Notes: generated by a model not told the origin, from the sequence alone. A stretch of DNA of 64,000 bases from Neonectria sp. B-13 (GCA_002682825.1 NOKP01000001.1:808501-872500), one strand, 5' to 3'. Positions 32,108-44,530 are shown, counted from the stretch's first letter. Numbers and translations are program-made.

Positions 32108-35100
32108 GTTTAATGGCGGGGGAGGTCAGAGATGGGGGAGAAGACGGAGAGGGCCGGGGAAGGCCGGCGGTCGGAGAGAATCGAAGGGGAGAACGACGAC
32201 TATTGGCGATGGCGTTTGATATATGAGAGCCGGGCGACTAGAGGCAGAGAGACACGGAGACCGCAACGTAGCAACGGGCCAGCATTAGAGAGCCACAACA
32301 GACGAGCAGAAAAACGAGGGGGGACAGAGCAGAGCAGAGCAGGCGGGATGACACAGAACTCGACGAGCAAAGGGGAGGTAGGGCTAAGTGGGATGGAAAG
32401 GCGACTTGTTATGTAACAAGAACCAGCCGTGAGGGTCTTGACGGCAGGGCTCCATCATGGGCCCATACGCAAAATTTCTCCCCACGGAGCGAGCAACGGG
32501 CAAGCTGATCCCATGCCATCTCCATCAGGTTTCCCATTCCACTGCGTTGCCGGAGGCCAGAAGCCGCTGCCGCTGCCGCTGCCATGCTCGAGGGGGTTAG
32601 TGAGAGCGACGCTGTGGAGAAGAGCGTGAACGCATCGCGAGATTTTCTTTCCCAGAACCGGGGCCCGTTGGTGTCGCAGGCACACTACGGCGCTGCTGCG
32701 GCCCAAAGTCGCCCCAAAGTCGCTGCTCGTTCGCGCGGGCTTGTGGGCCAGAGGGCCAATCGGCTTCAGCGCTCTGACTCTTTTCGGAGTGACCACCGGG
32801 TTTTCTGCTCGACGGGACGGAGGGCTGAAGCCATTTGCCAGCCTGTGTATTCCATGTGTTCCATGCATGCAGCCATTCCGTTCCGTCCATTCCATGCATA
32901 TTCTAGGGCGGGATCTGACGTGGGACTGGCTGGCTGATGCATGGACTTTCTTCTTCTCTGTTTCCTTTGGACGCGCTACTCGACACGGCACCAGGTTTGA
33001 CATTTACGACGAAGTACAGTCACTGTACTCGGTGCCCTCACTGCGTTTACGACATTTCATCCCTCTTGTTCTGTCTCCCCATTCTTGGATATCCCGTTGC
33101 GGATGTCTCACCACTCGTTGCGGCCTAAGCTAAGATGAGTCAATGTCAAGCAACTTTGCAATCCGAATTCTTCTCACAAGTTCAAGTCGGACTGACCGGC
33201 CTCGGCGTCCTCAACCATCCCTGCTAGCATCGATCTGGACCCGCCGGTTCCCGCTATATTCGAGCAAAAACAGCGGCAGAGTCCTTCTAGAAGCCTTGAA
33301 GCCTGTTTTCCATTATGTACCATTTACCACGTCCCCCTCGCTCCCTCGTACTATCCACGCCGATGTCGTCGTCGCATATTAACATCACGGGGGCCATCAC
33401 GGGGCCCCAGGACCCATCTCAAGGCCTCATCTGCGCTGCCTTGTCCCTGCAAGCTCCTGTCGCTTTGCTCTGTCACCGGCCCGGCCAACGACGTCTCTCG
33501 CTGTCGAGGAGCTTTGGGAATTGTCCATTCTCGGACGCAGTATTGCAAAAGGGAATGACTCGGTGCCGCGCCCACAGACCAGCAAAGGCACATGGACTAG
33601 GGCGACCCAGCAGTCTCTGACACCATGTCTTGACAATTGATTCTCGTCAGGAACAGCAGACGACGGCGGGGTTTCTGGGGATCTCCATGGTTTGCGTCAA
33701 CAACCTGTTCCCCATGGTTCGACTAAATCTCGCCTCACTTCGGAAAGCGACATCCGCCGGCCTAGATTGACGACTATTGGGACAGAGCAGTAACGTGACT
33801 AATTTCTTCTGGTCAACACTTTTATTGGCATTTTTATTTTAGTTGTTCTGCAATGTAATGTGTAGTACTGATGGGTGGAATGCCTTGACGTCAATCGCCT
33901 GATGTTCACGGCGTAGGAGAAGCGCGCTTCTTGAACGCTATCGCCGATTGCCACACCGGATATACAAAGGGAATAGGTGTTAAAAAAAAAAATCCTTCAT
34001 CGCCAGGGACGATCGTCATGAACAACGCCACCCGAAAATTAGGACGCCAGAGCCGGAGAGTGGCGTTCGGCGTTCCCTAAACCAACACCAACCGCCACCA
34101 TCTTATCTTGTCTTGTTCTCGAGAAACACAAGCGAAACTCCATGAACATGTGAAGACTTACTTTTCCTTTATCGCTCTCGAGTTCAATCGAAGCAAGGCA
34201 TCTTTCCGAGATATCTCCAGTCAACTAATATCACTAAGGTATCCAGGAGGCAATGTTCATCCCGTTTTCAGTTCGCCAAGTAACCGGACCCTTCCTGATT
34301 GTCTTCTCTACATACACCCAAGCCTTGAGATGGAGTTAAGAAGTAGGTATCTACTGCCTATGGCTGAATGTTTCCCAATTCACTCTACCTACTCTTGATC
34401 CGCATTGGGGTACAGCGTGCGGGGAATTCTGCTCGAGCCAGTACGACGGGGCAGATAGCAGTCAGCAGTCGTAGATGGTGATTAGATAGCTATCTTGCTC
34501 TTGGGGTCGTTTTGTTCCGATCATTGTTCTAATCTAGTGCCGAGGTTGGAATCAAACAGAGCTACCAGCGAGATGAGCCCGCTTTTTCATCCACCAACAA
34601 TTTCCTGCTTGGCAATGATATCCATACCCGACTTCTCGTGATGCATTCTCCTTTAGGCACCGCTACCTACCTGGTGAATATTCGCATGAGGTTACGAGTT
34701 CCGCAAACACTGCAAGGTACCCAGTAAGTCTACCTGTGGAATGCGACTTCTGGATGTCTAGGAAAGTGTCTGGTAGTGAGCGCGTCCACTGCTGCGAGAC
34801 ATGATATCGACTGGATATTCTACTCGACCCGTGCGTTTGACTGGCGACGAGGGCTTATAAGATGTTTAAAAAGACAATGCTCATGATCATGAAGACCCTG
34901 GTTGTCGATTGATGAGATGCTAGCGGCTCAAATTGAGGGAGCCGGACGAGAATCTATTGATCTGGACCATCAAACTAGCAGGGAGATGAGCTGAAGTTCC
35001 GCTGAACAGGCAATTTGCTCTCGCTTGGGCTGCCCTCGGCTCCCAAGTGCCGGCTCGTCGAATCAGCGCCGTGCCCAGAACTCGCCCAGGGCACGTGCCG

Positions 35101-35586
35101 CCGATCGGGTGGGTCGATGGCCCCCTGTAACTTTAATCTCAACAAGGCCTGGACAGCTGAATTTGGACAACCCGCAGCTTTCCTCAGTGCTGTGCGGCCA
35201 CTCAAAACCCCCCTGAAGCTCGTAGGCCCGCCTAATCCCGATCGCGCTACAGGGAGCTTCGCTGGCGCCGCCTCAATGACCTCATGACAAGACGGAGCCA
35301 AGCTGGTGGGCGTGCTACGCAGAGCGCGGCGTTGTCTTGGACTCTTGGTTCATCTCCTACCTGTCCCCGCTTGGCTTGCGAAGGTTCCAAGTTTGCGGGC
35401 GGTACCTTAACTTGTCCAGTATTTGGATCGGGGCTTGTTCGTTTTGTTTCTCTTCATCTTTTGTCGTCGCCGTTCCCACGAAACGATCGTATCGCCGTAG
35501 ATTCGCATCTGCATCAGTATCAGCATCAACATCGATACGGACATTGACAATTGACCGTCGAGACCGTCGATCGAACCCTCGGCGCC
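32108..35586. other. Divergent intergenic region, 3.5 kb
   Basis: Between the divergent permease and PNS1 genes, hence both promoters. The permease side has TATA-like and CCAAT-like elements near 32200-32225. The remainder holds only short frames without features and an A-run at about 33980. The size is large for two housekeeping-type promoters, but nothing in it is recognisable as a gene or mobile element. Confidence 0.45.
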
Positions 35587-37376
35587 ATGGGTGAAGCCGA
35601 CAACTACTACAACCCGAACCAGCGGGGCAACGATCCTGGATACAACTACAACAACAACAATGGTGGCTACCAACAGCAACAGCCCGACTACAACAATGGC
35701 AACTATCAACAACCCCCCATGAACTACCAGCAGCAGCCTCCTCCGCCGCCCCAGCAGTACCAGCAGTCGTATCCCCCGCCCAATGGCAATGGCTACACGC
35801 TGCCGCAGGCCGAAGGCGAAAAGAGCTCCTACAACGAGGTCTTCAAGATCCCCAAGCCCAAGTTCAATGACCTCTGGGCTGGCATTCTGGTAAGGACGCG
35901 ACGCTCCATTGACGAGAACCTCCTATCTCGACGTTGCGCAAACTAACTGCTGATGCGCGCGCGTACAGTTCATCCTCTTCTTCCTCGGGTACGTCGCCGT
36001 CTCGGGCATTGTCATCCAAGGTTACGCCAGCAACAGAAGCCAGAGCGGCAGCGGCATCTACGACAACCGCAATGACTTCTCCCTCAACTCAAACACCATC
36101 ATCCTTTTCGCCTTCTGCCTCGGCGTGGCCCTGGTCCTCTCGTACGCCTACGTCTGGGTTGCACGTCTCTTTCCCAAGCAGTTCATCTGGGTGACGGGCA
36201 TCCTCAACATCGTCTTGTCGATCGGCACCGCCATCTTTTACCTGTACAAGAAGTACTGGTCCGCTGGTATCGTCTTCCTCATTTTCGGCCTGTTCATGGC
36301 CTTCTGCTTCTACACCTGGATCTCGCGCATTCCCTTCTCGGCCCTGATGCTCAAGACCAGCATTGACGTCAGCAAGAAGTATGGCCACGTCTACTTGGTG
36401 AGCTTCATCGGCGGCTTGACCGCCACGGCGTTTGCTGCATGGTACTCCGTCACCCTCGTGGCCATCTACGTCAAGTACCAGCCATCCGATAACAACCCCT
36501 CGTGCTCTGGTGGCGGCTGCAGCCAGGCCAAGGTCATTGGCCTGATCGCCTTTGTCACCTTTGCCATGTACTGGATCTCCGAATGGCTGAAGAACACCAT
36601 CCACACCATCATCGCGGGCGTCTACGGCTCGTGGTACTTTTGCGTCAACAACTTCCCCAAGGACGCCACTCGCGCGGCCACCAAGCGCGCCCTCACCCAT
36701 AGCTTTGGATCCATCTGCCTGGGCAGTCTGCTGGTTGCCATTGTCCAGTTCCTCCGTCAGCTGTGCTCCGTCGCGCGCCAGCAGGAGGCCTCTGGTGGTG
36801 GCTTCATCGGAATGGCCATCTTCTGCTGCTTGGGCTGCCTGTTGAGCATCTTGGAGTGGGCCATCGAGTTCCTCAACCGGTATGCATTCTGCCATATCGC
36901 GCTGTATGGCAAGGCGTACTTCCCCGCTGCCAAGGATACTTGGAAGATGATCAAGGACCGCGGCATCGATGCGCTCATCAACGTATGTTTTTCTCTCCGT
37001 TTTCTCTCCGCTGTTGCCGTCTTCAAATCGATCACTGTTTGCTAACTCTGACTAGGAATGCCTCATCGGCCCCGTTCTCTCCTTTGGCGCCATGTTCATC
37101 GGTTATGTCTGCGCCCTCCTCGCGTACCTCTATCTGCTCTTCACCGACCCTGCCTACAACAGCGATGGCGGCTACACCGCTGTCATCATGGCCTTTGCCT
37201 TCCTGATCGGCTTCCAGATCGCCAATGTCTTTACCACGCCCTTGTCGAGCGGCATTGACACCATCTTCGTTGCGTCCGGCTGGGACCCGCAGGTTCTGGC
37301 GAGTGACCACCCTGAGATCTACGCTGAGATGGTCCGGGTTTATCCCAAGGTGCAGCAGGTCATTCACGACCGTTGA
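35587..37376 (+). CDS. PNS1: PNS1-like choline transporter-like (CTL) family protein
   Basis: Three exons (35587-35889, 35969-36982, 37056-37376) encode 545 aa. The first 95 residues are low complexity, rich in Tyr, Asn, Gln and Pro. About ten transmembrane helices follow, with CTL-family motifs: the region VVKNT-equivalent SEWLKNTIHTIIAGVYGSWYF, KRALTHSFGSICLGSLLVAIVQ, NRYAFCHIALYGKAYFPAAKDTW and C-terminal FQIANVFTTPLSSGIDTIFVASGWDP. The start at 35587 has the context gccATGG; an in-frame extension begins with TTG and is not needed. Human CTL1 moves choline; yeast Pns1 has no proven transport role, so the substrate is open. Acts in the plasma membrane. Confidence 0.95.
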
Positions 37377-37749
37377 ACTCGGAACGATAGACATGTATGC
37401 GGTGCGATTCGGGCCTCGTCGATTATGTTTTGGAATGGCTCTGATACCATGATGGCACGATCGAAGGTGAGGGTGTTGGAAAATATGGGACTGAATGGAC
37501 CTAACGGCCTAGAGATTTGGGAGGTACTCTTGTTCTTGTTTGTCTGTCCTGGCGACGGCATTTTGGCCAGTCCGCAAGCAAAAGCTTCATGACGATAATT
37601 TATTAATCAACTACTTTAATACCCGCTGAACTCCCCCAATCGCACTCCCCGTTGTTCCGTATCACTCCAACCTTGAGCCCCGGCTCTTAGATCTTAGATC
37701 ATCCCGTATCCATTTCCCACTCCGTATATATCGTTCCGTGTTAGTCCCC
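37377..37749. other. Intergenic, convergent 3' regions
   Basis: 373 bp between the 3' ends of PNS1 and the 69-aa membrane protein gene. The stretch 37590-37620 is A/T-rich and contains taatttattaa, fitting a 3' UTR end. No gene seen. Confidence 0.5.
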
Positions 37750-37959
37750 TCACGGCAGGGCCGTCACGAAGAGCGGATAGCTGATGCTCCCCTCGACTTG
37801 GATGGACTCGCTTTGGGCGATGCGTACGACGATGCCCTTTTCGTCGTTGGTCATGCGCTTGAGCTCGATGAGGAACATGGCCAGGAGGACGATGATGCCC
37901 GCGAGGAGGAGGTTCGTAATGAAGGCGAGGACGCGGTCCCCGGTGGATGAGCCCGTCAT
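37750..37959 (-). CDS. Small single-pass membrane protein, unknown function
   Basis: 69 aa, intronless. One strong hydrophobic helix spans about residues 10-32 (VLAFITNLLLAGIIVLLAMFLI), preceded by a short Ser/Thr-rich N-terminus and followed by a charged segment (ELKRMTNDEKGIVVRI) and a short tail. Fungi have several conserved small membrane proteins of this shape, but I do not recognise the family. The balanced composition, clean start and an AT-rich convergent 3' flank argue for a real gene. It could also be a chance frame; comparison with related genomes would decide. Confidence 0.55.
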   Translation of the reverse strand: MTGSSTGDRVLAFITNLLLAGIIVLLAMFLIELKRMTNDEKGIVVRIAQSESIQVEGSISYPLFVTALP

Positions 37960-38790
37960 TTTGGCTGTCTCTGTAGAGAGGAGGTTGGAGTGTGTTTTGG
38001 AGGAGTTGCGATGCTTCGTTCGCGAGGATCGTCTTTAGGTGATGTTGGTTGGGCTGGTTGGCATGTTACTCAATAATAGAGCAAAATGGCATCGCACAAT
38101 TTCGTTTCGTCTGGTCTCGTCTTCGATTCTCAAAACCTCAACAAAAGTCCAAAACAAACCCGTTCTCTCGCTCGCGCGCCCACGGACACCGCCCGCTCTT
38201 ATCCTCCTTTCCTCAGCCGCAAGACGCGATCTAGAACCCAGGCTACTGCACCCGGAGGTTTTGTCTTGTATCAGCCCCCAAGCTAAAAAGGCCACCATGA
38301 GACCGGGGTGTGCCTCACGATTGTGTGCTGGACCGGGCGCTAGGCAGGCCGTTGGGGAAACCGGTGTTTCTAAGATTGGGAGCTGAGTCTGGAGGTTAAT
38401 ATCATGCATAAAATTACCTGAAATGAGGCAAGGATCGTCTCTCAGCTGTGTTGGTTGAGTGTGGAGGTGGAGGTTGAGAGAGCGTCAAAACACCGAGAGT
38501 GGAATGTATTGCGAGTATTCGTACTTCGTACTTCGTATCTACACCCGAAATGGAAACAGATCGCCTCATGACACAAAGAGTTGGATTGGGTTCCAAATAT
38601 GTACACCAGTAAAGATAGTCAGACCGCTCACCATCTTCCGCATCCAAAACTTACAGAGAAGATGTTGCCAACTTCTCATCGAAATCCCAAACGCCGTCCA
38701 CCAATTTCCCTCCCTCAACGCCGATACGAAAAGCAACCAACGCAAGATACAAGACAACAAGATGCAGATTCTCCCATGCACTTACACTCT
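37960..38790. other. Intergenic, 0.8 kb
   Basis: Upstream of the small membrane protein gene and downstream of ATG17, both on the minus strand. Short overlapping frames only. Nothing further recognised. Confidence 0.45.
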
Positions 38791-40426
38791 TCATCTAGCC
38801 TCTCCCGCCGCCTTCTCGAGCCTCTTCCGCGCCGCCTCCACGACACTGCGTCGCAACGGGGGTCCCTGCGTGTCCTCTTCGTCCGCCATGGCGTCGCCGT
38901 CCTCCTTGATCTGCACCACTTCCCAGCGTCTCGCCGAGCCTTGCATCCCGGCCCAAAGATCCGTCGGTAGGAACTCGCCGACATCTTGTCGGAATGTTTC
39001 GCGCGACTGCTGGTCGGCGTCGAGAATCTTGTCCACGTTCTCCTGCGCCTTGCGCCAGATGCTTCGGACTCGATCGTCAACGGCTCGCCGTCGCTCAACT
39101 TCGAGGATGAGGCTGTCGTATGCGCTGGCGTAGCCCTCATAAAAGTCTCTCATCTGCTTCATCTCCTGCAACTTGCCAAACACGGCCTCTTTCTCAATCT
39201 CCCATCGCATCTTGAAGTCCTCCTCTGCTGCGAGGTAGTCACCCAGTCGATCTCCAATCTCCCCAAGCATGGCATACGCCTCGAGCATGCCCGCGTACGC
39301 CTTCTTTGCTTGCTCTGTTTGCTCTTCCAGCACGACGAATTCCTGCTCCATCGCGCCGAGACGCTCCTGAATCTCCTGAACTACATCGTCCACTTCTTCG
39401 GCGTCTTGGACCACCACCTTGAGCATCTCTGCTCGGTCGTTGGCTGTCTTGGGTTCGAGGTCCGACACATTGGATTCCTGCTCCGCAATGACACCGGAGA
39501 TGGAAACGCCATCGCTGCCTTGCGACTGTGTGACTTCAGCAACCCTTCGGCGAGCGAGGGCCACTGCGCCTTCTGTTGTTCGGATCGCGGTGACACACAT
39601 GTCAAAGTGTGTTGTTAGGGAGGCGAGGAGCTGTGCCATGTTTGCCGAGTGGTCAATCAAGCTCTCGAGTAGTTCGGTTGAGGGAGGATTTGATGGGTCG
39701 GCCTGGTCGTGGGAGACGGGCTTCGGTGATTCGAGGATAATCTTCTTGAGGTTTCGGATGTCGGTATCGAATCGCAGTAGGTCTCCGTCAAAGGATTGCT
39801 GGATACCCTGCGTTCTGAAGTTAGCGATCTGGATGCGATGGCATACAGCTATTGAGACGCACCTGCAAGTCCTCGATGCTCTTTTTCATCGCGTTCCGCA
39901 TCCCGTGCACGCTCGCTTCGTCCACAAAATCCAACAGGCTCCTTCTCTCCTCGCCTTTGGGACGGAAAACGCTCTGGACGCCGGATCCTCTGAGCATCTC
40001 CATGGTGTCCTCCAACTCTCCATCGACCATGTCCATCGTCTTGACGAGCGTTTTGAAGTCCTTCTTCCCCCAGTCGTATGTCCCTTGCAGGCTCCTTCTG
40101 ACTCTGACTAAGATGGTAGCCTGGTCAACGATTGAGCTCTGCAGGAAGCCAGCTTGCGCGGCTAGAATTGCTACATCTTCGTGCGATTGTCGCGCAGAGG
40201 TTGCGATCTCGTTTGCGCGGAGGACAAGTGTCATGGAGGAGAGGGAGCGTTTCGCAAGCAAGAGGTGGTTGACGAGCGTGTCGACGGGGATGGATGGGGA
40301 GTCGGCATCGTCATCGTGAGACCGGGGGAGCGATTGGGAGTGGGAGTAGGAATGTTTGGAAGAGGCGCCCGAGGCACCCGAGGAGCCGTGGCTTCGGCGC
40401 AACGAGGCAGCCGATGATGTGGCCAT
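38791..40426 (-). CDS. ATG17: Autophagy-related protein 17 (ATG17)
   Basis: Scaffold of the Atg1-kinase/Atg13/Atg17-29-31 complex that organises the pre-autophagosomal structure on starvation. Two exons (39863-40426 and 38791-39807; 55-bp intron, phase 0) encode 526 aa, the usual fungal length. A Ser/His-rich N-terminus (1-45) precedes the Atg17 helical region: [77 protein letters not shown] and a long heptad-rich middle ([24 protein letters not shown]). The C-terminus ([18 protein letters not shown]) is also typical. The splice joins these blocks exactly. A long purine tract and a palindrome lie upstream. Assignment is secure. Confidence 0.95.
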
Positions 40427-40629
40427 GATGGTAATGTTTCACGGCGACGGAGGCAAAGTGTGAAGGTGAGTAATTCGTGTACTTGGGTTAAGGATTATAG
40501 TGAATGTAAGGTTGCGTGCACCGTTCCCATGGCTACATGACGGGGGTCGGATGGACTGGGGTGGTGCAGCGGCTGCGAGGCGGTCAGGGTGATGCCTCCC
40601 AAGCGGATAACAGGTGGTGATGATGATGA

Positions 40630-40670
40630 CGAAGAAGAAGAAGGAAAAAGAGAAAGAGAGAGAGAGAGAG
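40630..40670. repeat. GA-rich microsatellite
   Basis: A gaa run passes into an (ag)n run about 205-245 bp upstream of ATG17. On the ATG17 coding strand it is a CT tract, which may belong to its core promoter. Confidence 0.75.
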
Positions 40671-40812
40671 TACGGTAGCGAAGATGCTGGAGGTGGGAGG
40701 TGGGCGATGACGATAAGGCGCCTTTTGCCGGGTCCGTTATCGCCAGGCAGATGACGAGCTTGCCGGCGCGCCTCGCGTAGGGACTACCGGGACCTACAGC
40801 GCTGCTGCCACA

Positions 40813-40848
40813 GCGCTACCCGGTCAAAGTTAGCGCACCGGGTAGCGC
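40813..40848. repeat. Perfect 12-bp inverted repeat (hairpin) upstream of ATG17
   Basis: Arms gcgctacccggt (40813-40824) and accgggtagcgc (40837-40848) are exact reverse complements with a 12-nt spacer that itself ends in tagcgc. A third related copy, gcgctacctgg, starts near 40889. It lies about 390-420 bp upstream of the ATG17 start codon. It may be a protein-binding site or a relic of a mobile element. Confidence 0.85.
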
Positions 40849-41434
40849 GTATCTATAGCACGTGGGCACCCATCTAGCAGGGTGGGTGGCGCTACCTGGC
40901 TGTCGCTCTGACCGTGATGTCTCCGCGCGCCACATTGGCCTACAAGGTGAGACTGGCCAAGAGACAAGCCAAGAGACGGGGCGTTTTTCTTTGTCTTTTG
41001 TCTTATTTGAGCACAAATCTAGCTTAATCCGTTGAATTCTAAGTCATTCAGTTCTTCATACACTCACGGTAGCATTTTACCATTTAATCGAAGATTATCG
41101 AACCGTGTTATCTTTCATCTGTCTGCTGTCTTCCTCTGTCTTGAATCTGTCTGGCTTTCTCTGTCTCGGTCATGTCATGCATTTTGCTCGTAGAATTCGT
41201 GTCGGTCCAGCTCAATTGAATTGAGAAGTCCCACCGCAAGAAACCCTTGCATTGATCCTTCAATCTCGCAAGGAAACACAATCTTTCCAATTATCCCCAT
41301 CATAAATGCTTGCCCCGGAACCCGTGTACGCCGAGGCGGGCTGCTGGTACTTCCCTTTATACAAATTTCAAAAAGAAAAAGAAAAAGAAAATAACAAAAA
41401 TCAGTCTGTCCAAGAGATTCTCGCAGTCTAATCT

Positions 41435-44400
41435 TTACTCACATACTCGCTCCAGTCGCTTGTCCGATTCGCATGGCGTTGGCTCGGGCGTGTTCATGCG
41501 CGTCGAGTCTTGGGAGTCGATGTGGATCAGGCTCTTGATCGCCGAGTTCTTCTCCCCGGCTTCATCTTCCTTGATCTCGGAGCCGTCTTTCCTGATCACC
41601 GGAGGATACGAGGCGATCTCACCCTCCATGGTTGGGGCTCCCACGCCGTCCTTCTCCTCGACTCGTACGCCGCCGGCATTCTTCTGGGCGTCGTCGAGGT
41701 CGGCGGCTCCCTTTTCACCCATCCCACCCTCCAGCAGCTCGCCACCCTCCATGACGGTGCGAAGCTCCAGCGCCTCGTCCTTGGAGTAGACGCGGATGCC
41801 GATGATGCTGATGGCGTTCCACGGGTCCGGTAGCTTCTCCTCCTCCGTGTCATAGTCATCGCGGGCCGCTGGTGGGTTCTGAGGAGTGACGCGTGGCTTG
41901 CGGGTCATATCGTCGCTGCTGTAGAGCTCTTCCCAGTCCTCAACCGGCGAATCCGAGGAATCGCCTGCCGAATCATACTTGGGACGAGTCTTTTCCTCCT
42001 CGGCCGGCGGCGGTGGAGGCGGAGGTGGTGGCGCACCGCTGACCGGTGGCACATCCTGCTTCTCAGTTGAAGCCGTAACCAAAGAGTCGACCGACTTGGG
42101 AGTATCCAGCGGGGAGCTGGTTGATACCGATTCGTTGGAATCGTCGACATCATTGGAATCCGTCTTTTCGGATTCCTTGGTACCCTGCTCTCCAGAGATC
42201 GTCTCGTTGGCAGCCTTGGCCTCCGATACCTCTGCAACCTTTTCAGTCTCAGAGGCCTTCTCATCAGGAGTCTTCTCTTCGGTGGTTTCTTCAGCCTTGA
42301 CCTTGGCCTCAACTTCGGCCGCCTTCTTGGCTTCTTGCTCTGCGACCAACCTTCTGGCTTCCTCCTCAGCGGCCGCCTTCTCGGCTGCCTCCTCAGCGAG
42401 CGCCTGCTTTGCTTCCTTCTCTGCCTTCTCCTTGGCATCCTGTACAGCCTCCCACTCCGCGCGCCGTCGCTGCTTCTTCTCGGCGTTCTTAGTCTTCTGC
42501 TTCTGGGCGACATCACGGTTCACATGTCGCTTCTCCCACATATGACGCCGCTCCTTCTGACGGCAGCCGGACGCCTTCTGCTGCTCCTGCTTGTTGCGCA
42601 GCTTGACCACCTTGTCCATGTGATCCCAGGCCTTGCTGTGAGCCAGGTCGTAGGCGTAACCGACTTGCGCCAGCTTGTCGTTCTCGACGCGCTGCGTGCA
42701 CTCGCGCTTGACCACGTCCTCGACCGACTTGAGTGTCGAGTTTCGCTCGCCCGTGACCTTGAGGTACACGACGTAGTGGCCCGCAGGCATGTCTGGGAGC
42801 TCGACCGAGACCGAGCGGTCCATCAGGTAGCTGTGGGACCGAACGATGTAGTCTTCGGCGTCAGGGCTCTCCTGGTAGTGGAGGCGGAAGTGCAGGCGGA
42901 AGCTGTACTGGCCGTGTAAGCCCTTGAAGTAGCGCTTGTCAATCTGAGACAGGACAAGGACTAGAGGCGAGTCCTTGGTCAGCTTGATCTGGAACTTCTC
43001 GTGATACTCAGCCTTCCATTGGACATCCACGCCGATCCATCGCTGGCAGCAGCGCCAGTCGGGGTCTCGGAAGAGGCGAGTTCTGTCAAAGTGCGAGTAT
43101 TTGCGGATCAGGTCCTCGTAGGAGATCCAGAAGACGGAATCGCCGCCGAACTTGTGGTCGAGCTCTTCCTGCGTCTCCCGGGTCCATTCCTTGGAGCCGT
43201 CGCTCCAGGCTCCCTCCCAGATACCCTTGCGGGCCTTGCCCCAAGGGTTTCTGAGCTTGACCAGGCGCTGGCCGCTCTTGAGCGTTCTGGCTTCCATAAC
43301 AATGTATGCGTGGCCCTCTGTGATACCATTGCGCTCGCCGTATCCATACTCGAGGAGGCCGGTGGAAGCACCGAAAAGGAACTCGTCGTTCACGCGGACC
43401 ATCTCCCTATCCCAGAAGTCGTCGATGTCCAGAATATCAGAGGTCAGCAGTTCCGTGGTGACGCCACCAGAGAGATCTTCTAGGCCTTCGCCGATCCAGC
43501 CGCCAGCCAGTGACGCGTAGTCGCCATGCGCCTTGGCATAGGCCTTTTCGATAAGAGGCACCCAGGTCTCGTTCTGATCCTTGCACTGGGCGAAGAAAAG
43601 TGCCTTGGAGCCGGTCTGGTAGGTTTTCCTGTATACGTTTTCGACATCCTCACGGTCGATCTGCTGCAGCAAGTCGCGTTGCATGCTAGGGGAGTCCCAG
43701 CATGGGGACTTAAGATAGAGTTTATCGTCTATGATGGAGTAGATCCATTCGCCGTCTCTGTAGAAAACAAATCCGTAGATGCCGATTTCTAGCGATTGTT
43801 AGCAGAGGCCGATATCCTCGAATGAAATGAACTTACTCGTGTCATAGGCAACGCAAAGTCGTTTGATGCCATCTTCAGCATTGGCAAGGGCAGTCAAACT
43901 GGCCATGATCCAGCAATCGCCCAGACTGCCCTGCTTCACATCGCCACCATTAACGTCCTTCATGAACGTAGGGTTCTCATAGATCTCATGGACTCGTTTT
44001 ACGGCCTTGGGAACGGATGCCTTGGAGCTCAGCAGCGTCGTCCTCGTAAGCTCGAACTTCTCTTGACCCAGGCTGTTCAGGCAGTTGCCCTTTTCGTATT
44101 TCAGGTCCCAGTCCTACGCAAACTGTCAGCTTGCTGTGTCTAGTTTTTGAATATCAGTCGTCTAACTTACAAGGTCCCAACCACGGTCTCGGTAGCGCAG
44201 GTTGACTCGCTTGCATTCCTTGATGATCTTTTCGACCTTGCGCCGGCACTCCTCGGCGGCTCGAGTATATCCCGCCGATAAGAGTTCATTGGGCTGGGCG
44301 GAAACGGCGGGAGGTAGGACGGGATCGAAAGGTAGGACGGCGAGGGCAGTGTGGAACTTGCGCTTGGAAAACTTCTTCCAGATGCGATTGATGGACTTCT

Positions 44401-44530
44401 GAGGCGGCAGCTTCTTCTTCTTTTTCTTTTTCTGGTCTTGGGTCGTGGTAGTGGTCGTAGGTGCCACGCGAGGCCGGCGCGGGTCGTCGGACTCTTCGGA
44501 TGAGCTGTATCCGTGCATGGTGTCGAGCAA
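41435..44530 (-). CDS. Calpain-family cysteine protease (C2) with long charged tail
   Basis: Three exons (44171-44530, 43837-44113, 41435-43788) encode 996 aa. The N-terminus has Thr and Lys runs. The CysPc domain (about 115-460) shows QGSLGDCWIMAS with catalytic Cys187, then EGHAYIVM (His) and LRNPWGKARKG (Asn), the complete calpain triad. A calpain C2-like/domain III (about 500-620) follows. The last third is a Lys/Arg/Glu/Ala-rich probable coiled coil, then an acidic Ser/Thr-rich region and a run of nine prolines. No EF-hand is seen, so calcium control by a penta-EF domain is absent. The second ATG in frame (44518) is an alternative start. The role in fungi is poorly defined; it is distinct from PalB by domain order. 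Cytosolic by lack of targeting signals. Confidence 0.93.

Larger units (their letters stand above)
40427..41434. other. ATG17 upstream region
   Basis: 1.0 kb between the ATG17 start and the 3' end of the calpain gene. It contains a GA-rich microsatellite (40630-40670), a perfect inverted repeat at 40813-40848 with a further related half at 40889, and A-rich simple sequence near 41370-41395 by the calpain 3' end. No gene is seen. Confidence 0.5.

Noticed and set aside
32455..33003. 182-codon minus-strand frame in the permease/PNS1 gap
   Set aside because: No domain; overlaps other frames equally long.
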